The notes under the pieces were generated by a model that did no database searches, had not been told where the DNA came from, and worked only from the letters and a program-made list of their open reading frames with translations. Source: Xanthostigma xanthostigma (lineage: Eukaryota > Arthropoda > Insecta > Raphidioptera > Raphidiidae). From it: 64,000 bases of DNA. The translations under genes and the position numbers were made by a program. Below, piece by piece: positions 47,480-59,743 of the stretch; the first letter of the stretch is position 1; every line of letters starts with the position of its first letter. The DNA lies in NCBI GenBank assembly GCA_963575645.1, contig OY754468.1, positions 24,328,465-24,392,464 on the forward strand. Direction: 5' to 3'.

Positions 47480-47722
47480 TAATATATAAAAATATCGTGT
47501 CACGATGTTCGTCCGAGCTAATCTCTGAAACCACTGAACCGGTTTTTTTTTGATATTTTGTAAATGTGTCTTGTTTGGTCCAACTTACACTATAGGGTAG
47601 TTTTTATAATATTTTGACATTTTCCAAAAAACTGTTTTACTAACATTTAGTTCAGAAGAAAATTTGGTAGAACTTACTCAAAATTATTAGTGAAAATAGG
47701 TGAAACCGGGTCGGGCCGCTAG
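47480..47722 (+). mobile_element. Second Helitron-like unit, abutting copy d
   Basis: Starts at TAATATATAAAAATATCGTG and ends GGTGAAACCGGGTCGGGCCG then CTAG. Different internal sequence (ACGATGTTCGTCCGAGC), so a different family inserted at the CTAG|T end of the previous one. Confidence 0.65.
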
Positions 47723-47955
47723 TATATTATAAAGTGAGAGTGCGAATTTTGTGTTTATGTGTATGAACTACTGCACCTATTTAAAAAATTCTTTCACCTA
47801 GCTTTAAGAATGAACCTTCAGGATAGATACCTATAGGCTATGTATATTATAGCATTAAAATAAAATCGCTTTTCGTGGAGACCAATTTTGGAACATAAGT
47901 CGACGAAAAAACGGTTCCAATCTACAAACTCGGGCCAAGCCGGACCGGGCCATTA
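47723..47955 (+). mobile_element. Third, decayed Helitron-like unit
   Basis: Starts TATATTATAAAGTGAGAGTG and ends GGCCAAGCCGGACCGGGCCA, with CTAG decayed to CCAT. Completes three head-to-tail units. Confidence 0.5.
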
Positions 47956-49277
47956 ATTAATTATTGAATAAAGGTACACCTACAATGAAGCCTGAAAGTT
48001 AAGGGTATAACTTAGATCAGCAAACTTTTTCGCTGCAAGTATTTCATAATTCATGAATGAATAGGTAAACAGCTGCTTTGTTTTGGAAGTAAAAAGGCAG
48101 AAACAATTTCCTGAAAAACTGTCGCGCCTTGTACTTCTTGAATTACTTACGCAGTTCAATTGGTTTATACGATCTGATTAAAAAAGCAATAATATATAAA
48201 TAATAATTTTAAAAAATATTCATAAACATTGATCTACTTTTCAACGACCTTGTTATGCAATAAATTGTTGTTATTGTTATTACTGTATAAAGTTAATCGA
48301 TATAATAATTAAATTTATAGATTGAAAATATCCATTCACAAATTATTAGTTAATTATTGTAGATTATACTGAGATGCTCGATTCACAAGTTGTAGTGCTT
48401 CAAGCGTGTATATCGACGCTTTTTTAATTGTTCTAATTTTGCAATATTAGAATAACAAAACTTCTATAGTGTCTTTGTACGGTTAATATAAAATCAGTAA
48501 TTAATTAACTCCGGTTTAATTTAATTTATTTATGCATGAATTTTACAAAAGAGGCTGCCAATTAACATACGGTACCTTTTTAATAATATAATGAACTAAT
48601 AAAGAAACAGTTTCACTTTATAAAACTAAATCAGTGTGACTGGAATATTGCGGCCTGCGAACTTATTAATTTACTAGCTTCTGTCTCGCCCTCGCTTGCG
48701 TGAGTGTCAGCGGTTCAGTTTTGTTCCAATTTTGACACTATAGTTTTTTTCATATGTTTGAAATTGAATTACTTTTATAAGTTGTTATGTTATGACAATA
48801 TTGCCTTAGTAGATATTTGTACGGTGACACAAAGCACACATGGTATGTATTCTACACTGGAAAATAGACTGCTACACCCGTCTGGCTATAAAACGTTCCG
48901 TAGTATACGACGGCTTCAGCCGTCGTGTCAAACTTTTGAAGTTTTGTTTATGACGGTCTAAGCCGGTTTGTCCGTCAAAGTGTTAACGTTGATTTTGACG
49001 GAAACACGAATATAGGACAGGTGTACAAAAAAGTAATAATAGTAATACAGTAATTCAAGACAAAACAATTAGACACTAATGACCTCAGTTGTCGAGCGTC
49101 TACTGTCAATAATATTGAAAGAGTTTTATTGATCACTAATATTGACGGCGCTGAAGCAGCGTCGGTCTGGTCTCAGGGAAAACCGGAACTTTTTCCGGTG
49201 GGCCGGTCCGGATCTTTTTCTTAGTTACATGGTCAAGTGGAGGCGTGATGAGTTCATTTACATTATTTCGGACAATT
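47956..49277. other. Non-coding; fragments of element ends only
   Basis: A CTAGCTTCTGTCTCGCCCTC end near 48674 and a GACGGCTTCAGCCGTC hairpin near 48909. No gene. Confidence 0.45.
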
Positions 49278-49916
49278 GGGCTTTTGAATGAAATTTTTTT
49301 TTGTCATAAATGGAAAGATCGTATATAAGTTTTATAACAAAACTATATTTTTCTTTTTTTTATTTTCGTTATAATTCAAAAGTTATATCAAATTAAAAAT
49401 AAATTTTTGTACCCAGTTCCGAGAACGCGCCGACATTTCCCGAACATAATGTGACGTCATAATGTTCATTTATATTATCATCACATGCAATTGACACAGT
49501 GTTTTAACACTTTTAACCTCTCATTGATTGAATACAGTCCACAGAACAACTGTTCTGTGATACAGTCAATATAATATTAAGAAATTTATCAAAAATGTCG
49601 AATCTTAAATGTTATCGTGCTTGTCAACAATATTTTTTTATACTAAATCTAGAATATTTTTAGTCAATACACATGTAGAAGCCATTGATAGTATACTGCG
49701 TATATACATTTTAACAATATGACGTCACAATTGTCAAAAACAATTTTAGTGCGTTTGCAGTCACGTGATTTTTTTAAATATTTTATCAATTTTATATAGC
49801 TTTTAATTAATTTAAAAAACGTTTTTTAAAGTTTTTCACATCGATTATCAATATTATTTATAATAAAGTTTTAAAATACAATAAAAAAATCGATAATTAT
49901 TTTTTTTCAAAAGCCT
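49278..49916. repeat. Dispersed repeat family 1, copy B
   Basis: Direct relative of 6750-7431 with the same GGGCTTTTGAATGAAA start and TTTCAAAAGCC end. It lacks the palindrome insert of copy A but has about 200 extra bases (49470-49670), so one copy gained or the other lost them. Confidence 0.78.
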
Positions 49917-50344
49917 AATTGTTTGACAATTTTCCCTGTAACTTTTTAGGTCCCAGACCGACCCTACAGACGATTCAATCACCCTGCGTTAGGTACCTAG
50001 CTTGGAAACAGCTTACAGGACCTCAAATTCTAAGCATACATAGTCCCGAAGTCCGAACACCAATAATAATTAGTGTCCGACTGAACTTTCGGTTTCGGCG
50101 AGTTTCGGCGTTCAATTTGCGTTTCGGTTTAGTTTCAGTGTCGACAGAAAATCTGCCGAAACTTGGACCGAAACTAGGTTCGTGATCTTCCGTGCGGCGT
50201 TTGGGAGCGATATCGGTGTAGTGGAGCGGCGACGGAGAGTATCGGTGTCACTGTCAGCTTCTCCTCGCGCCCGTGCTAACTGTCCGCTGTCGTGCGTTTA
50301 TCAAATAATTGCTTCTATATGAACACAAACACATTAAGTTTGTT

Positions 50345-50481
50345 GTAAGCAGCCAGCAAACGGTAACTAAACCGTCACCTGCATGCGCAGTAGCTAAGAC
50401 GTGTTCCAAAATCACAACAAACAGCTTCGTTTAACTACTGCGCATGCGGGTGACGGTTTCGTTACCGTTGGCTGGCTACTT
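50345..50481. repeat. Inverted repeat, GCAGCCAGC..ACGGTAAC arms
   Basis: Arms of about 50 bp: GCCAGC.AACGGTAAC..AAACCGTCACC.GCATGCGCAGTA and their inverse, around a ~35-bp centre. Confidence 0.75.
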
Positions 50482-50706
50482 GGAATAAACTTATTATTTG
50501 CAACAGCTAAAATGAACAAAAGCTTAAAAAATAAACATCATAGATTTTCCCTCGAAGTAACTTTCGGTTTCGATTGTAAAAACTAGTTTCGGTCAGACAC
50601 TACCAATAATATTATAATAATAATATTGATGATTTGTCCATAAATTTTAAATCAAATACATTTTTAAATCTTTGATTAACGTCTGATTAGAACTCTTCAA
50701 TAAAAA

Positions 50707-50773
50707 AAAATTATCGACCAATTTTTCAGACAATATATTAATATATTGTCTGAAAAATTGGTCGATAATTTTA
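50707..50773. repeat. Perfect 66-bp palindrome
   Basis: AAAATTATCGACCAATTTTT continuing to a centre at AATATATTAATATATT and back. A cruciform-prone site; the left arm belongs to repeat family 4, so the right arm is a recent inverted duplication. Confidence 0.8.
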
Positions 50774-51049
50774 TTTATCAAATAAATTTTTATTGAACGG
50801 TTCTCAATATATTGAACGTCCTCTTTGTTAACAAGATTTATTCTTACACGATCACTATTGTTGATTAATAAAACGCCTTCAATAATATTGACAGAATTAA
50901 ATTTTCATTTAGTGTACCTACATACTCACAGATATAGGTACTCGGTATATATTAATTAACTTTTAAAATAAAAACGCGATAGTTGATTTTGCAATTGCAT
51001 CCCTTCAGCAAACTTTAATACAGTCTGGAGAGCAGTTTGACTTATTTTC

Positions 51050-51350
51050 TGGGATAAAAAAATAAGTTTAAAAACTAAAATCCGACTACTGAAAAGTATG
51101 AAACAAGAAAATAATCTCATCTGAGGATAGCCGTGGTCATCTGCCACCTATCCTAACAAAACATTACATTTTAACAGTAGTAAGCGATCATAAGCTCTAG
51201 GGCAAGTGCATCACGCTATACATCTAAGGGGCCTCATATATATGAGATGGCATACGACCACGTCTCTCCTCAGATGAGAATATTTTCTTGTTTCATACTT
51301 TTTAGTAGTCGGGTTTTAGCCTTTGAACTTATTTTTATTTTTTATAAAAA
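51050..51350. repeat. Inverted repeat, arms about 95 bp
   Basis: CCGACTACTGAAAAGTATGA..AACAAGAAAATAATCTCATCTGAGGA is mirrored at 51243-51345 around ~90 bp of spacer. Probably two retroelement-tail copies in inverse. Confidence 0.65.
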
Positions 51351-51410
51351 AATATTTTCTATTTGTTTTCGATTTGCTCCCATCTGGGAAAAAAATTCGA
51401 AAATAAATGT

Positions 51411-51575
51411 AGCCTATGTTACCCGGGTCATAATAACGAATCGATTGACACCTTATTTATCAAAATCGGATGAATAGTTTAGGCGCTACGGAACATCCGT
51501 AAATACAAACATACATACATAGACTGCTAAACTCATAGCCCTTCCTTTTGGCTTCGCCGTAGTCGGGTAAAACAC
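51411..51575 (+). repeat. Retroelement 3'-tail-like repeat
   Basis: AAATCGGATGAATAGTTTAG then GCGCTACGGAACATCCGTAA, ACATACATACATAGACTGC and CCTTTTGGCTTCGCCGTAGT. A widespread insect interspersed tail (recalled pattern). Confidence 0.5.
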
Positions 51576-51741
51576 AAACCGAAAGTAAATGAAGGTTGCG
51601 GCGATCGCAACAGGCGGGTTGGACATCCCTGTACTGATGGGTAATATTGTAATGTACGTAGACACACTCACCTACGTGAATAAGAGACGGTTTAATATCG
51701 ATTTTCCTTTCAATTGACCTGGTTATTTTGACGACATACAC

Positions 51742-53754
51742 ACGAACTGTATCAAACGTGATACAGATTCACCTCTCGCATACCTACTTATTTCTCACCT
51801 GAATATTTATAACATAATATATGTACCTATGCGCGTTATTGCAAGCTTGATTAACTTATATAGTCTGTCCTGCTTAAGCCGTTCCTCATTTGCATCACTG
51901 TACACCGAATTCTCATTTTACTCAGACGTAATACAAAACCCACTTTTTAAACGGTTTTATACTCCGTATATTTGTTTGTCTCTATGTTTGTTTGTTTCAA
52001 ATCTTCAGACAGGTTTTTCAAATACTTCCTGTTATCCGATTGAGTTGAAATTTTGCTTAGGTAGGTAGTTCCGATGACAATACAATATAGGTTTATTAAA
52101 TTGATACCGACCTCAAAACTTTGTTATTTTACGCATTTTAGTGACCCTTTTTTAATGGAGGTTCAATTTTTTTTAGGTTTTTTTTTGTGAATAAATTTCC
52201 AATTGTTCAAAGATAATTCGAGATATATTGTAAATTATAGAATTTAGATTGGTGTGTAGATTATATAGACGCTCACCAGCCGAGGTCATTAGCCTCCATT
52301 ATGGAATGCATTCAGATCCACTCGTCAAAAATTGTTCAAAGCGAGCTCTAAGATTTGACCAATAAACACTCTCCTAATGCCTCATATTGTAACAAAACTG
52401 GCAAAACTGTTCTTTGTTGGTGGTTAAAAATATTTATTTACCTACAAAAAAAAACATTAACAAAAACAAACTAAAAGTACTTCTCTATAATAATGCAAAA
52501 ATGAAATAATAATATAAATAACGAAAAACAAACGAATTCTAACACAACAATAATAACAGTAAACTACTATGTACGTAGAGTATCTATCTCACAGATGTCT
52601 ATCTATCTTTGTATTTATTTAGAACATTTATTTATGTCGCTCGCGCACGGTTCAATCACTGACACTGACTCATAACTGACTGTCCTGCCTTCCACGCTAG
52701 CGCTGTTTATGTAAGTTCTTCAGTCGCATTATGGAACATTATTCGGCATTCTAGAAGCTTCGGAATTCTTATGTGGTTTCCAAATACGCGCATTGTTGTT
52801 TAACCGATTCCGACAACAATGCACTGCTGCCGCCGTCTCGTTACAATATGAAAACTATACACTCTGTGACTAATTAAAACGCACGGTATATAAACTCAGA
52901 TGGAATATTATGTGATGAGCAGTACATTAATGTGCTTTTAAATATGCTTACATGATTGCATTATTTTATAATGTAGGTATTTGGTGCAATAGCACGTTCC
53001 ACTCTATTACTTAAACACGTATATCTTGCAAGATGGTGAATATATCGATCGATGTTCATTGATCTAGAGTTCTGGTCTAGATCACTCGACACAATCATGT
53101 CCTCGAATTCATACTCAAATACACAACAACTACTTGAATGAAGATGTTTTCAAGTGTAAGAGAGAGACATTGGTCGCGTAACGACATTTTCTTTTGAGGG
53201 AGCTTAAAGAATAAAGACCAATGATCACTTTTGTATTTTCGTTTCACTTAAAATGCATTAATGTTTTCCATTACAGCTACCAGATAAACAAAATTTTCAT
53301 AAGTAATTAACCAAGACACTTCGCGATACCCAAACGTCATTACGTAGGCAAGTACGGGAAATAAACGCATCGATCGCTGTTGATAAGTGGAAGTATTGCA
53401 ATGGAGCTACCAATGTGTTGCCAAATCGTGCGATAGAACCAGAAATCTAGAGTAGCTGAGAAATCGACAAAATGTGATGTATCTTGTCTTGCGGCGAACC
53501 CTTGCGATTTTTACTACGGAATCCACTTTGGGAAGCCCTGTCATAGAGTAACTAATCAAGTTTATTTAGAGTCGCAACTATAAATTCGAGCATAACGTAA
53601 TATATCTATAATGTGTGTATGCGCAGATGATTTGCTGTATTCATTAAAACATTGTATAAAAAATATATATTTAATTAACAGATGATTAAATTTAATATTC
53701 AACGTCTTCATAGGAAAAGTTCCACCCCTCTTCAAAGAGATTCGTTCTTCGACC
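51742..53754. other. Non-coding, nothing certain
   Basis: A lone hAT-like end (CACTTTGGGAAGCCCTG, 53526-53542) without a partner. No gene. Confidence 0.45.
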
Positions 53755-54200
53755 ATCAATTGATAAGAAATGGATTTTTTTCAATAATGCTATCCTGAAA
53801 AGTTCCTTTGATTGTCCTGATCAGGATAACCCGATGAGAAATACATTTTTTTCCAGTGAGGTCATTCTGATGTGATCCTAATGTGGAACTCGTCAGGATA
53901 ACCCGATAAGAAATGGATTTCTTTCCGGTAAGGCCATCCTGAGAAGTTCCTTAGATGAACCTAATCAGGATCGCCCGATGATAAATAGGTTTTTGTTCAA
54001 TAAGATCATCCTGATGTGATTCTAATGTGGGACTCGCCAGAATAACCCAATGAGAAATGGATTTTTTTCCAGTAAGGCCATCCTGAGAAGCTCCTTAGAT
54101 GGACCTTATCAGGATAACCCGATGGGAAATATATTTTTTTTTAATAAAGCCATCCTGATGTCATGTAATGTGGAACTCGTCAGGTTAGCGCTAATGAGGT
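53755..54200. repeat. Minisatellite, about 72-bp units in a dimeric pattern
   Basis: Six units, each starting GAT(A/G)AGAAATGGATTTTTTT followed by CATCCTGA. Units alternate between ...GAGAAGTTCCTTAGATG and ...TGTGATCCTAATGTGGAACTC, giving a 145-bp higher-order repeat. Confidence 0.82.
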
Positions 54201-55347
54201 AAACCTTATTTCAACCTGATGAGGACTTTATGATACTTCAAGGTATTCAGAAATAATAGGGTGAATGATATTTTTTATCCTCAACTTCTTATATCTTTCA
54301 ATTAAATTTTGGTGTATCCTCGGTTCAAAATATTCCACAGCCCTAACTATTACCACCCAAAATTCCATCCTCATTTATAACAGTTTCCGAATGGTATGCC
54401 TCTACGATAGCACTTAATAACATTCATTTTGCACCAAAAATGTGACATTTAACAGACATACCTAATATTTCATACTTTCCAAATATTAACTGTCGTCTGG
54501 CTACATGTTTGCAATATATCTTCGATTTAAAATAATTTACTCTAATTGTTTAACTCTTCAAGCATACATCTTTCAGTATTACCTAACACTATTATTTCAT
54601 AGCTCAGTAATAATGCAAACCCACAATTCACGTATGTATCATGCAATTGTTATGCTTTAATGTGGGTGGCCAAGCGTATGAACGATCCATTTGAAGGTCA
54701 TCTAAAATCTGACACAACAAACAAAAACACATCAATAACTTTCTTGAAATGTAATATTATATGCTTTGGTATTTTTTTATGCGTTTAATATATTGTTTTA
54801 TTTCACTATCAGCTTTTAGACGCAGTTACACTCGAGTTAATGTCGATTTTAAAAGAAACATTAATTCTTATTTGATCGGAACGATGACATCTATAATAGA
54901 CGATTCTTAAAGTAGCATAAATAGATAGTGTTAATCTATCCCTGATCTTACATCCGATTGTGACCGAAAACTTTTGTTTGGGCATCGGTAGATTGTATAT
55001 CAAGTTTCATTAATATCAATTTAGTTGAGTAATGCTATAGCATTCAGGAAACACATTTTTTGAAGTGAAAACTTCTTTAGCGGCGTTGTACACTTTTTTT
55101 GTAATGGGTAAAAAATGTTAAACTCGCGTCAGATCGTCAGATATGCGTAAGACGAAAACTTTTATTTATACAACGTTAGACATCTAGCGTTGAAATATCG
55201 TACATAAAAATGCAATCTATGATACAAACCATTTTGATCGAAAATTCGTAAGACGTTAATATTCAAGTTTTTACTTCTGCCAGCACTCCCGGAGTGCAAC
55301 CCGTCTTTTTTTATCTATACTTAGGTGCCATATAAAATACAAAAAAA
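54201..55347. other. AT-rich non-coding, nothing recognised
   Basis: No supported gene or repeat boundary. Confidence 0.45.
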
Positions 55348-55998
55348 TTGGTTGTCTGTAAAGTCGGTTTACGGACGATAGTTTTACGTGATAACGTATT
55401 CCGTAATACATAACCTAAACCTCCCAAAATTTGGTTTCAATCCGCTTATCCTTGGTGTCGGAATGATAAGAAATGTCAAAAGTGACTTTTGCAACTGTCA
55501 AAGTATTATGTTCTAATAATAATTAGTTATTCCAATACTTAACTTAGAAGGCGTTGCATTTCACAAAATACTAATGTCAAAAAATTGAATTAAACATTAG
55601 AAATGCAGCCGTTTTCATGTTAAGACAAGACATACGTTATCTTCTAATTTCCATGTACGGCAAACAAAGACGACCGACCGCGTCGCGCCATGCATTAGAC
55701 AACTTTGCATTTATACAGCTATTTTTCTATATAAATTTGTATAAAAAACTGTTTAGGCAAATTCTATTATACGAAATCTATGTAAAATGTTCTCCTCTTT
55801 CGTTTAAGACTGGTTTCAAACCGATCTGATTTAAATTGAGCGAGAAATTAGCAAAAAGCACGCACAGGGTCAGGCGGAACGTTACGCGTTACGAACGTTA
55901 GGAACGTTAGGAACGTTACACTTTTTCGTGCATGCAGCCGGTGTTTTATCAATTTATAAGATTGGTGATTCATCAATTTATAAGACGTTATCACGTCA
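55348..55998 (+). mobile_element. Element family R5, copy 1
   Basis: Left block TTGGTTGTCTGTAAAGTCGG..TTTTACGTGATAACGTATTC and right block GCACGCACAGGGTCAGGCGG..TATAAGACGTTATCACGTC are both shared with 60812-61389; the middle differs. ACGTGATAACGT and ACGTTATCACGT form subterminal inverted repeats. No protein recognised. Confidence 0.72.
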
Positions 55999-56299
55999 AA
56001 ATCCACACGAAAACAAAATTACAGAAGCCCTGTTTCAACTTTATTTATTGATAACAGGTGTGTGCTTAGCTGTCGAGCGTCTACATTTATCCTGAATTAA
56101 TTTAATTTGAATACAGATTCTTCACTAGACATTTGTTAGAATAATAAACATAAAAACACAAACACTTGAAAAAATTATTTTTTTTTTAATTTACTGTACG
56201 ATATTTTCGGGCTATACCCAGCTTCAGGAAACGAGGAAGAGTCGTTTATTTATAATTTGCCTGACATGCGGTTTCAACAGGTGGTTCTACAGCAGCTCT

Positions 56300-56600
56300 A
56301 ATAGTGAATTTATTGAGCCAAAAATTTCCTGGACGAATATCTCAAAAAATGGCGTTGTTGCATGGTCACTAAAAACATGTGATTTAACATCGTTGGACTT
56401 CTTTCTCTGGGGCTCTGTTAAATCACAAGTCTACAGCAATAATCCACAGTAAATTGATGAACTTAAGGCGAAGATTATTTGTGTTATTGGTGAGATTCAG
56501 CCCATTTGTGTGAAAAAGTCATCGAAAATGTTTACAAGAGAGTCATCATCTGTAGAGCATCAAGAGGTGATTACTTGCATAATATTCTTTTTAAAACGTA
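56300..56600 (+). pseudogene. mariner-type transposase C-terminal remnant
   Basis: The frame from 56341 reads ISKNGVVAWSLKTCDLTSLD then FFLWGSVKSQVYSNNPQ, an in-frame stop, then IDELKAKI. The S.DLT.LDFFLWG..K..VY motif holds the last catalytic acid of mariner-type DDE transposases. A one-base slip separates it from LLSQKFPGRI just upstream. CGACACACTGTA near 56745 may be the matching right end; the left end is missing. Confidence 0.8.
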
Positions 56601-56760
56601 AATGCAAACCTTTAACTTTTATATAATGCAAAAATTAAGATACTTTCAATGTAAACATTGCAGTGTTTTTTTTTTTATTTTTAATTAAAAAAACCTTAAT
56701 GGAACACTATATTTAGAAAACGCCTTTATAATCGACACACTGTACAGGCTAGTCCTTTTT

Positions 56761-57957
56761 TAGTACGATTCCAAAACGGAATGACCTCCATTTTATGTAG
56801 GTTTCACTTGTCATTATACAGGGTATGGGTGATGGGTCACGGTACGTAACCGTTCCTAGGTGTACCTACATTGTCTTTGCCACTTCCTTTACTGTATACA
56901 ATTTTAAAGCGACTGTACGCAGTATTTCTATAGAATATAATTAAAAACAGCGCCAAACTCATTTGCATTTAACAAGTTCGGCAAATGTTTCTGATTGCAG
57001 GTGTGTGGAGGATGGTGGAGATGTTGGCTCGCGGAAAATTACATCACTTACTCGGTTAGTGTTTAACAGTCTGTCGCATCATAAAACTTTTTGTACTCAT
57101 TCATTCCTTCTACGTAAAGAAGTAGATTCCAATATGAAACGTAGTCGGATAAAAAAATACCTATTTGATTTTTCAGTTTTCTTAGTCTATCTTCCCTTGG
57201 GTAGGTACTACTTATTCTATATATTATATAATACTTTTGTGTATTTAATTAATATCTCTACTTAATACTTTATTGGCGCAAGCTGACCGCAAACAAAAAC
57301 AAAAACCTAAAAGACAGTGGCAGAGTGGGCAAAATGCCACAAGCCCCCGGTAAGAGTGAGCCTTAAGCACATGAGAATCCTGAAATTTGTTATTACAACA
57401 TTTAGTAAATAAAATTTACCACGGGCTTTCAACGGCATAGTTACGCTACTGCTAAAATGTTTTGTATCTAGTAGTAAGATGACGCTAAAACTAACGTATT
57501 TTTGCCCGACTACTTTTCATTCTGTAGGCTTGATTTCTACTTTTATGTAACCACATTTTAGTTTTTTTATCTTTTAATTTTATTTCAGTTTTTGCACTAG
57601 GATTAACAAGTTTTAAAATTGGAATTCTGGTCATTGGAGGTCAAAAACACTGATTTTTCAAAAAAGTGCTTGTTTCGATATTGAGAAAGCACTGAGTTAA
57701 CTTTCGTACATTTTTGGTCACTTGAAACAGATCTCAAAAATATTTTTTGTCAGATATTGCACTATAAAAGTTTTGGCATATCATACATATCTCGAAATTT
57801 TTATTGCGTGAGCAAATTAGCTATAATTGAATCCGGCGGTGCAGAAAACCGATTTTTTTTAGCTCATTAATGAGAAAATAATGAAAAAACTTTTTCCATG
57901 TTCGCATAGATTTTAATTAATTCGCGGTTTTTGCGTCATACAAGAATAAAACCGTTC
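56761..57957. other. Non-coding, nothing recognised
   Basis: A 100-codon plus frame at 56963-57265 lacks family features and splice support. Confidence 0.4.
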
Positions 57958-58366
57958 AAGTGCGAGTCGAACTCGCACACGAAGGGTTCCGTACCATCGT
58001 ACAAGATATAACACTATGTGACCAATACCAGCTTAATTGTAATTTTTTTTATTTACATAGCGGTCATTTTGAAATTTGCAGTCTTGCTTTTATTTTTCAT
58101 TCTCATGTAATTTTAATTGAACACGCAAGTCTAATATCAGCTTAATAGAAGATTTTTTTTAATTTGTAAGGCGACCATTTTGAAATTCGCCATCTTGTTT
58201 TTTCATTCGTTGTTGTTATAGCGGCAATAGAAATACACACTTTCTACCTATTACGGTCCATGAGATACAATCCGCTGATAAACAGACAGACGGACGGACG
58301 GACAGCGAAAGCTTAGTAATATAGGATCCCGTTGAGCACCCTTCGGATACAGAACTCTAAAAAGCA
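57958..58366 (+). repeat. Interspersed insect repeat with CGAGTCGAACTCGCACACGA
   Basis: Begins GTGCGAGTCGAACTCGCACA, then AAGGGTTCCGTACCATCGTA; ends GACGGACGGACAGCGAAAGC and GATCCCGTTGAGCACCCTTC. A common insect repeat of this wording exists (recalled, unsearched). Two internal AAATTTGCAGTCTTG / AAATTCGCCATCTTG blocks. Confidence 0.6.
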
Positions 58367-58370
58367 GGTC

Positions 58371-59111
58371 TTGAATGAAATTCGGGCGGACTGCAGGCTC
58401 CGATCAGAATTCTCTAAATTCGGTCAAAACGGAAAGCATCCCAGTACTCTACGAATAGTCTCAAAAAGTCTACTGGAAAGATTTTTAACAGTTAGGTAGA
58501 AACTATAAAAAAAAATTTTAAGTTTGCTTGCAGATTACAAACGAAAAATAGCGTATAAACAAATAGAAAAGGACGCAGCTATAAACAGTTGTGTTAACCA
58601 ATAGCGCGTTTTAATGTACACGGAACATCCTCGACAACAATGCATTGTTCATTCCTGCAATCACAATTACACACGCGGTACATGAAAATGTGTAAAATTA
58701 ACGGTTTCAGATCAACGTTGCTTCATTATTGACATGTTGCGATATATTTCTTATTGATCCGTATGAAAGACAATTACATCATAGTTATAGATTCCAACAA
58801 TTAAAATTTGTTAATTGAAATACCAAGACAAATACGTTTGATTGTTAATAGAAATGCAAATGAAGAACGGTTATTTGAAATTGAGTTCTTACATAGTTGA
58901 TAAAATTCATTTTATTCTACGTCTGTGTAAATACTTAGTTAACTACAAACATATTTACAATTTTGCTATATTCAATACAATTCTTGCTCGATATATACCT
59001 ATACTTACAATTCAGAATCCAGATAGACAATATTAGTTATATTTGCTATAGTAACTACCAAATTGTCAAATATGAAAAGCTCTTATTAGTCCATTGAAAA
59101 GTTACATTTGA
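58371..59111. other. AT-rich non-coding, nothing recognised
   Basis: No supported feature. Confidence 0.45.
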
Positions 59112-59743
59112 AATTACATTTGTCATAGGACGCAATTTTATTTTTTAGATAGGTATCAAGAAGGGGTTAGTGTAAAGTTAAATTCAAGTTTGTGGGGTCA
59201 CAACCCTTGTCCCACGGCCGCCATCTTGGAAAAAGGGGTGCAAGTGGTTTCCATGGCTTATCTCACGAGCTATAGGTTTCACAAAAAAAATTTTTAAACA
59301 TTTTTTGTAGAAAATATAATTTCCTACAACTTTGGCTCAATAACTTTTTGTCGTAGATCCTATACAAGGTCAACAAGATCTTATAAATGTATACAATGTT
59401 GGCTGTCATATACAAGATCCTGAGCCGCAGCCTGGTCCATCAAAAAAAGCGAGTAATTATGTCATTTCGAAAATGACCGTGGATTAAGCCTATTGGGAAT
59501 ACTACGACAAAAAGTTACTGAACCAAAGTAGTAGGAAATTATATTTTCTACAAAAAATGTTGAAAATTTTTTTTTGTGAGACCTATAGTTCGTGAGATAA
59601 ACCATGGAAACCACTTGCACCCCTTTTTCCAAGATGGTGGCCGTGGGACAAGGGTTGTGACCCCAAAAACTTGAATTTAACTTTACACTAACCCCTTCTT
59701 GATATCTAAAAAATAAAATTGCGTCCTCTGACAAATGTAATTA
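59112..59743. repeat. 632-bp palindrome with about 240-bp arms
   Basis: The arms 59112-59370 and 59490-59743 are near-identical inverses (ATTACATTTGTCA..GGACGC, CTTGTCCCACGGCCGCCATC, AAGGGGTGCAAGTGGTTTCC). A ~120-bp unique centre lies between. The 90-codon minus frame 59462-59734 lies on the right arm and is not a gene. Confidence 0.85.

Larger units (their letters stand above)
50060..50773. repeat. Dispersed repeat family 4, copy 2
   Basis: TTTCGGTTTCGGCGAGTTTC clusters and the block shared with 41430-41520. Contains two palindromes (50345-50481 and 50707-50773). Confidence 0.58.

Noticed and set aside
53526-53542. hAT terminus GGGAAGCCCTG
   Set aside because: A single end without a partner.
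53755-54200. CRISPR-like array
   Set aside because: Whole ~72-bp units repeat, with no unique spacers.
56963-57265. 100-codon plus frame
   Set aside because: AT-driven composition, no recognisable motif or exon signals.
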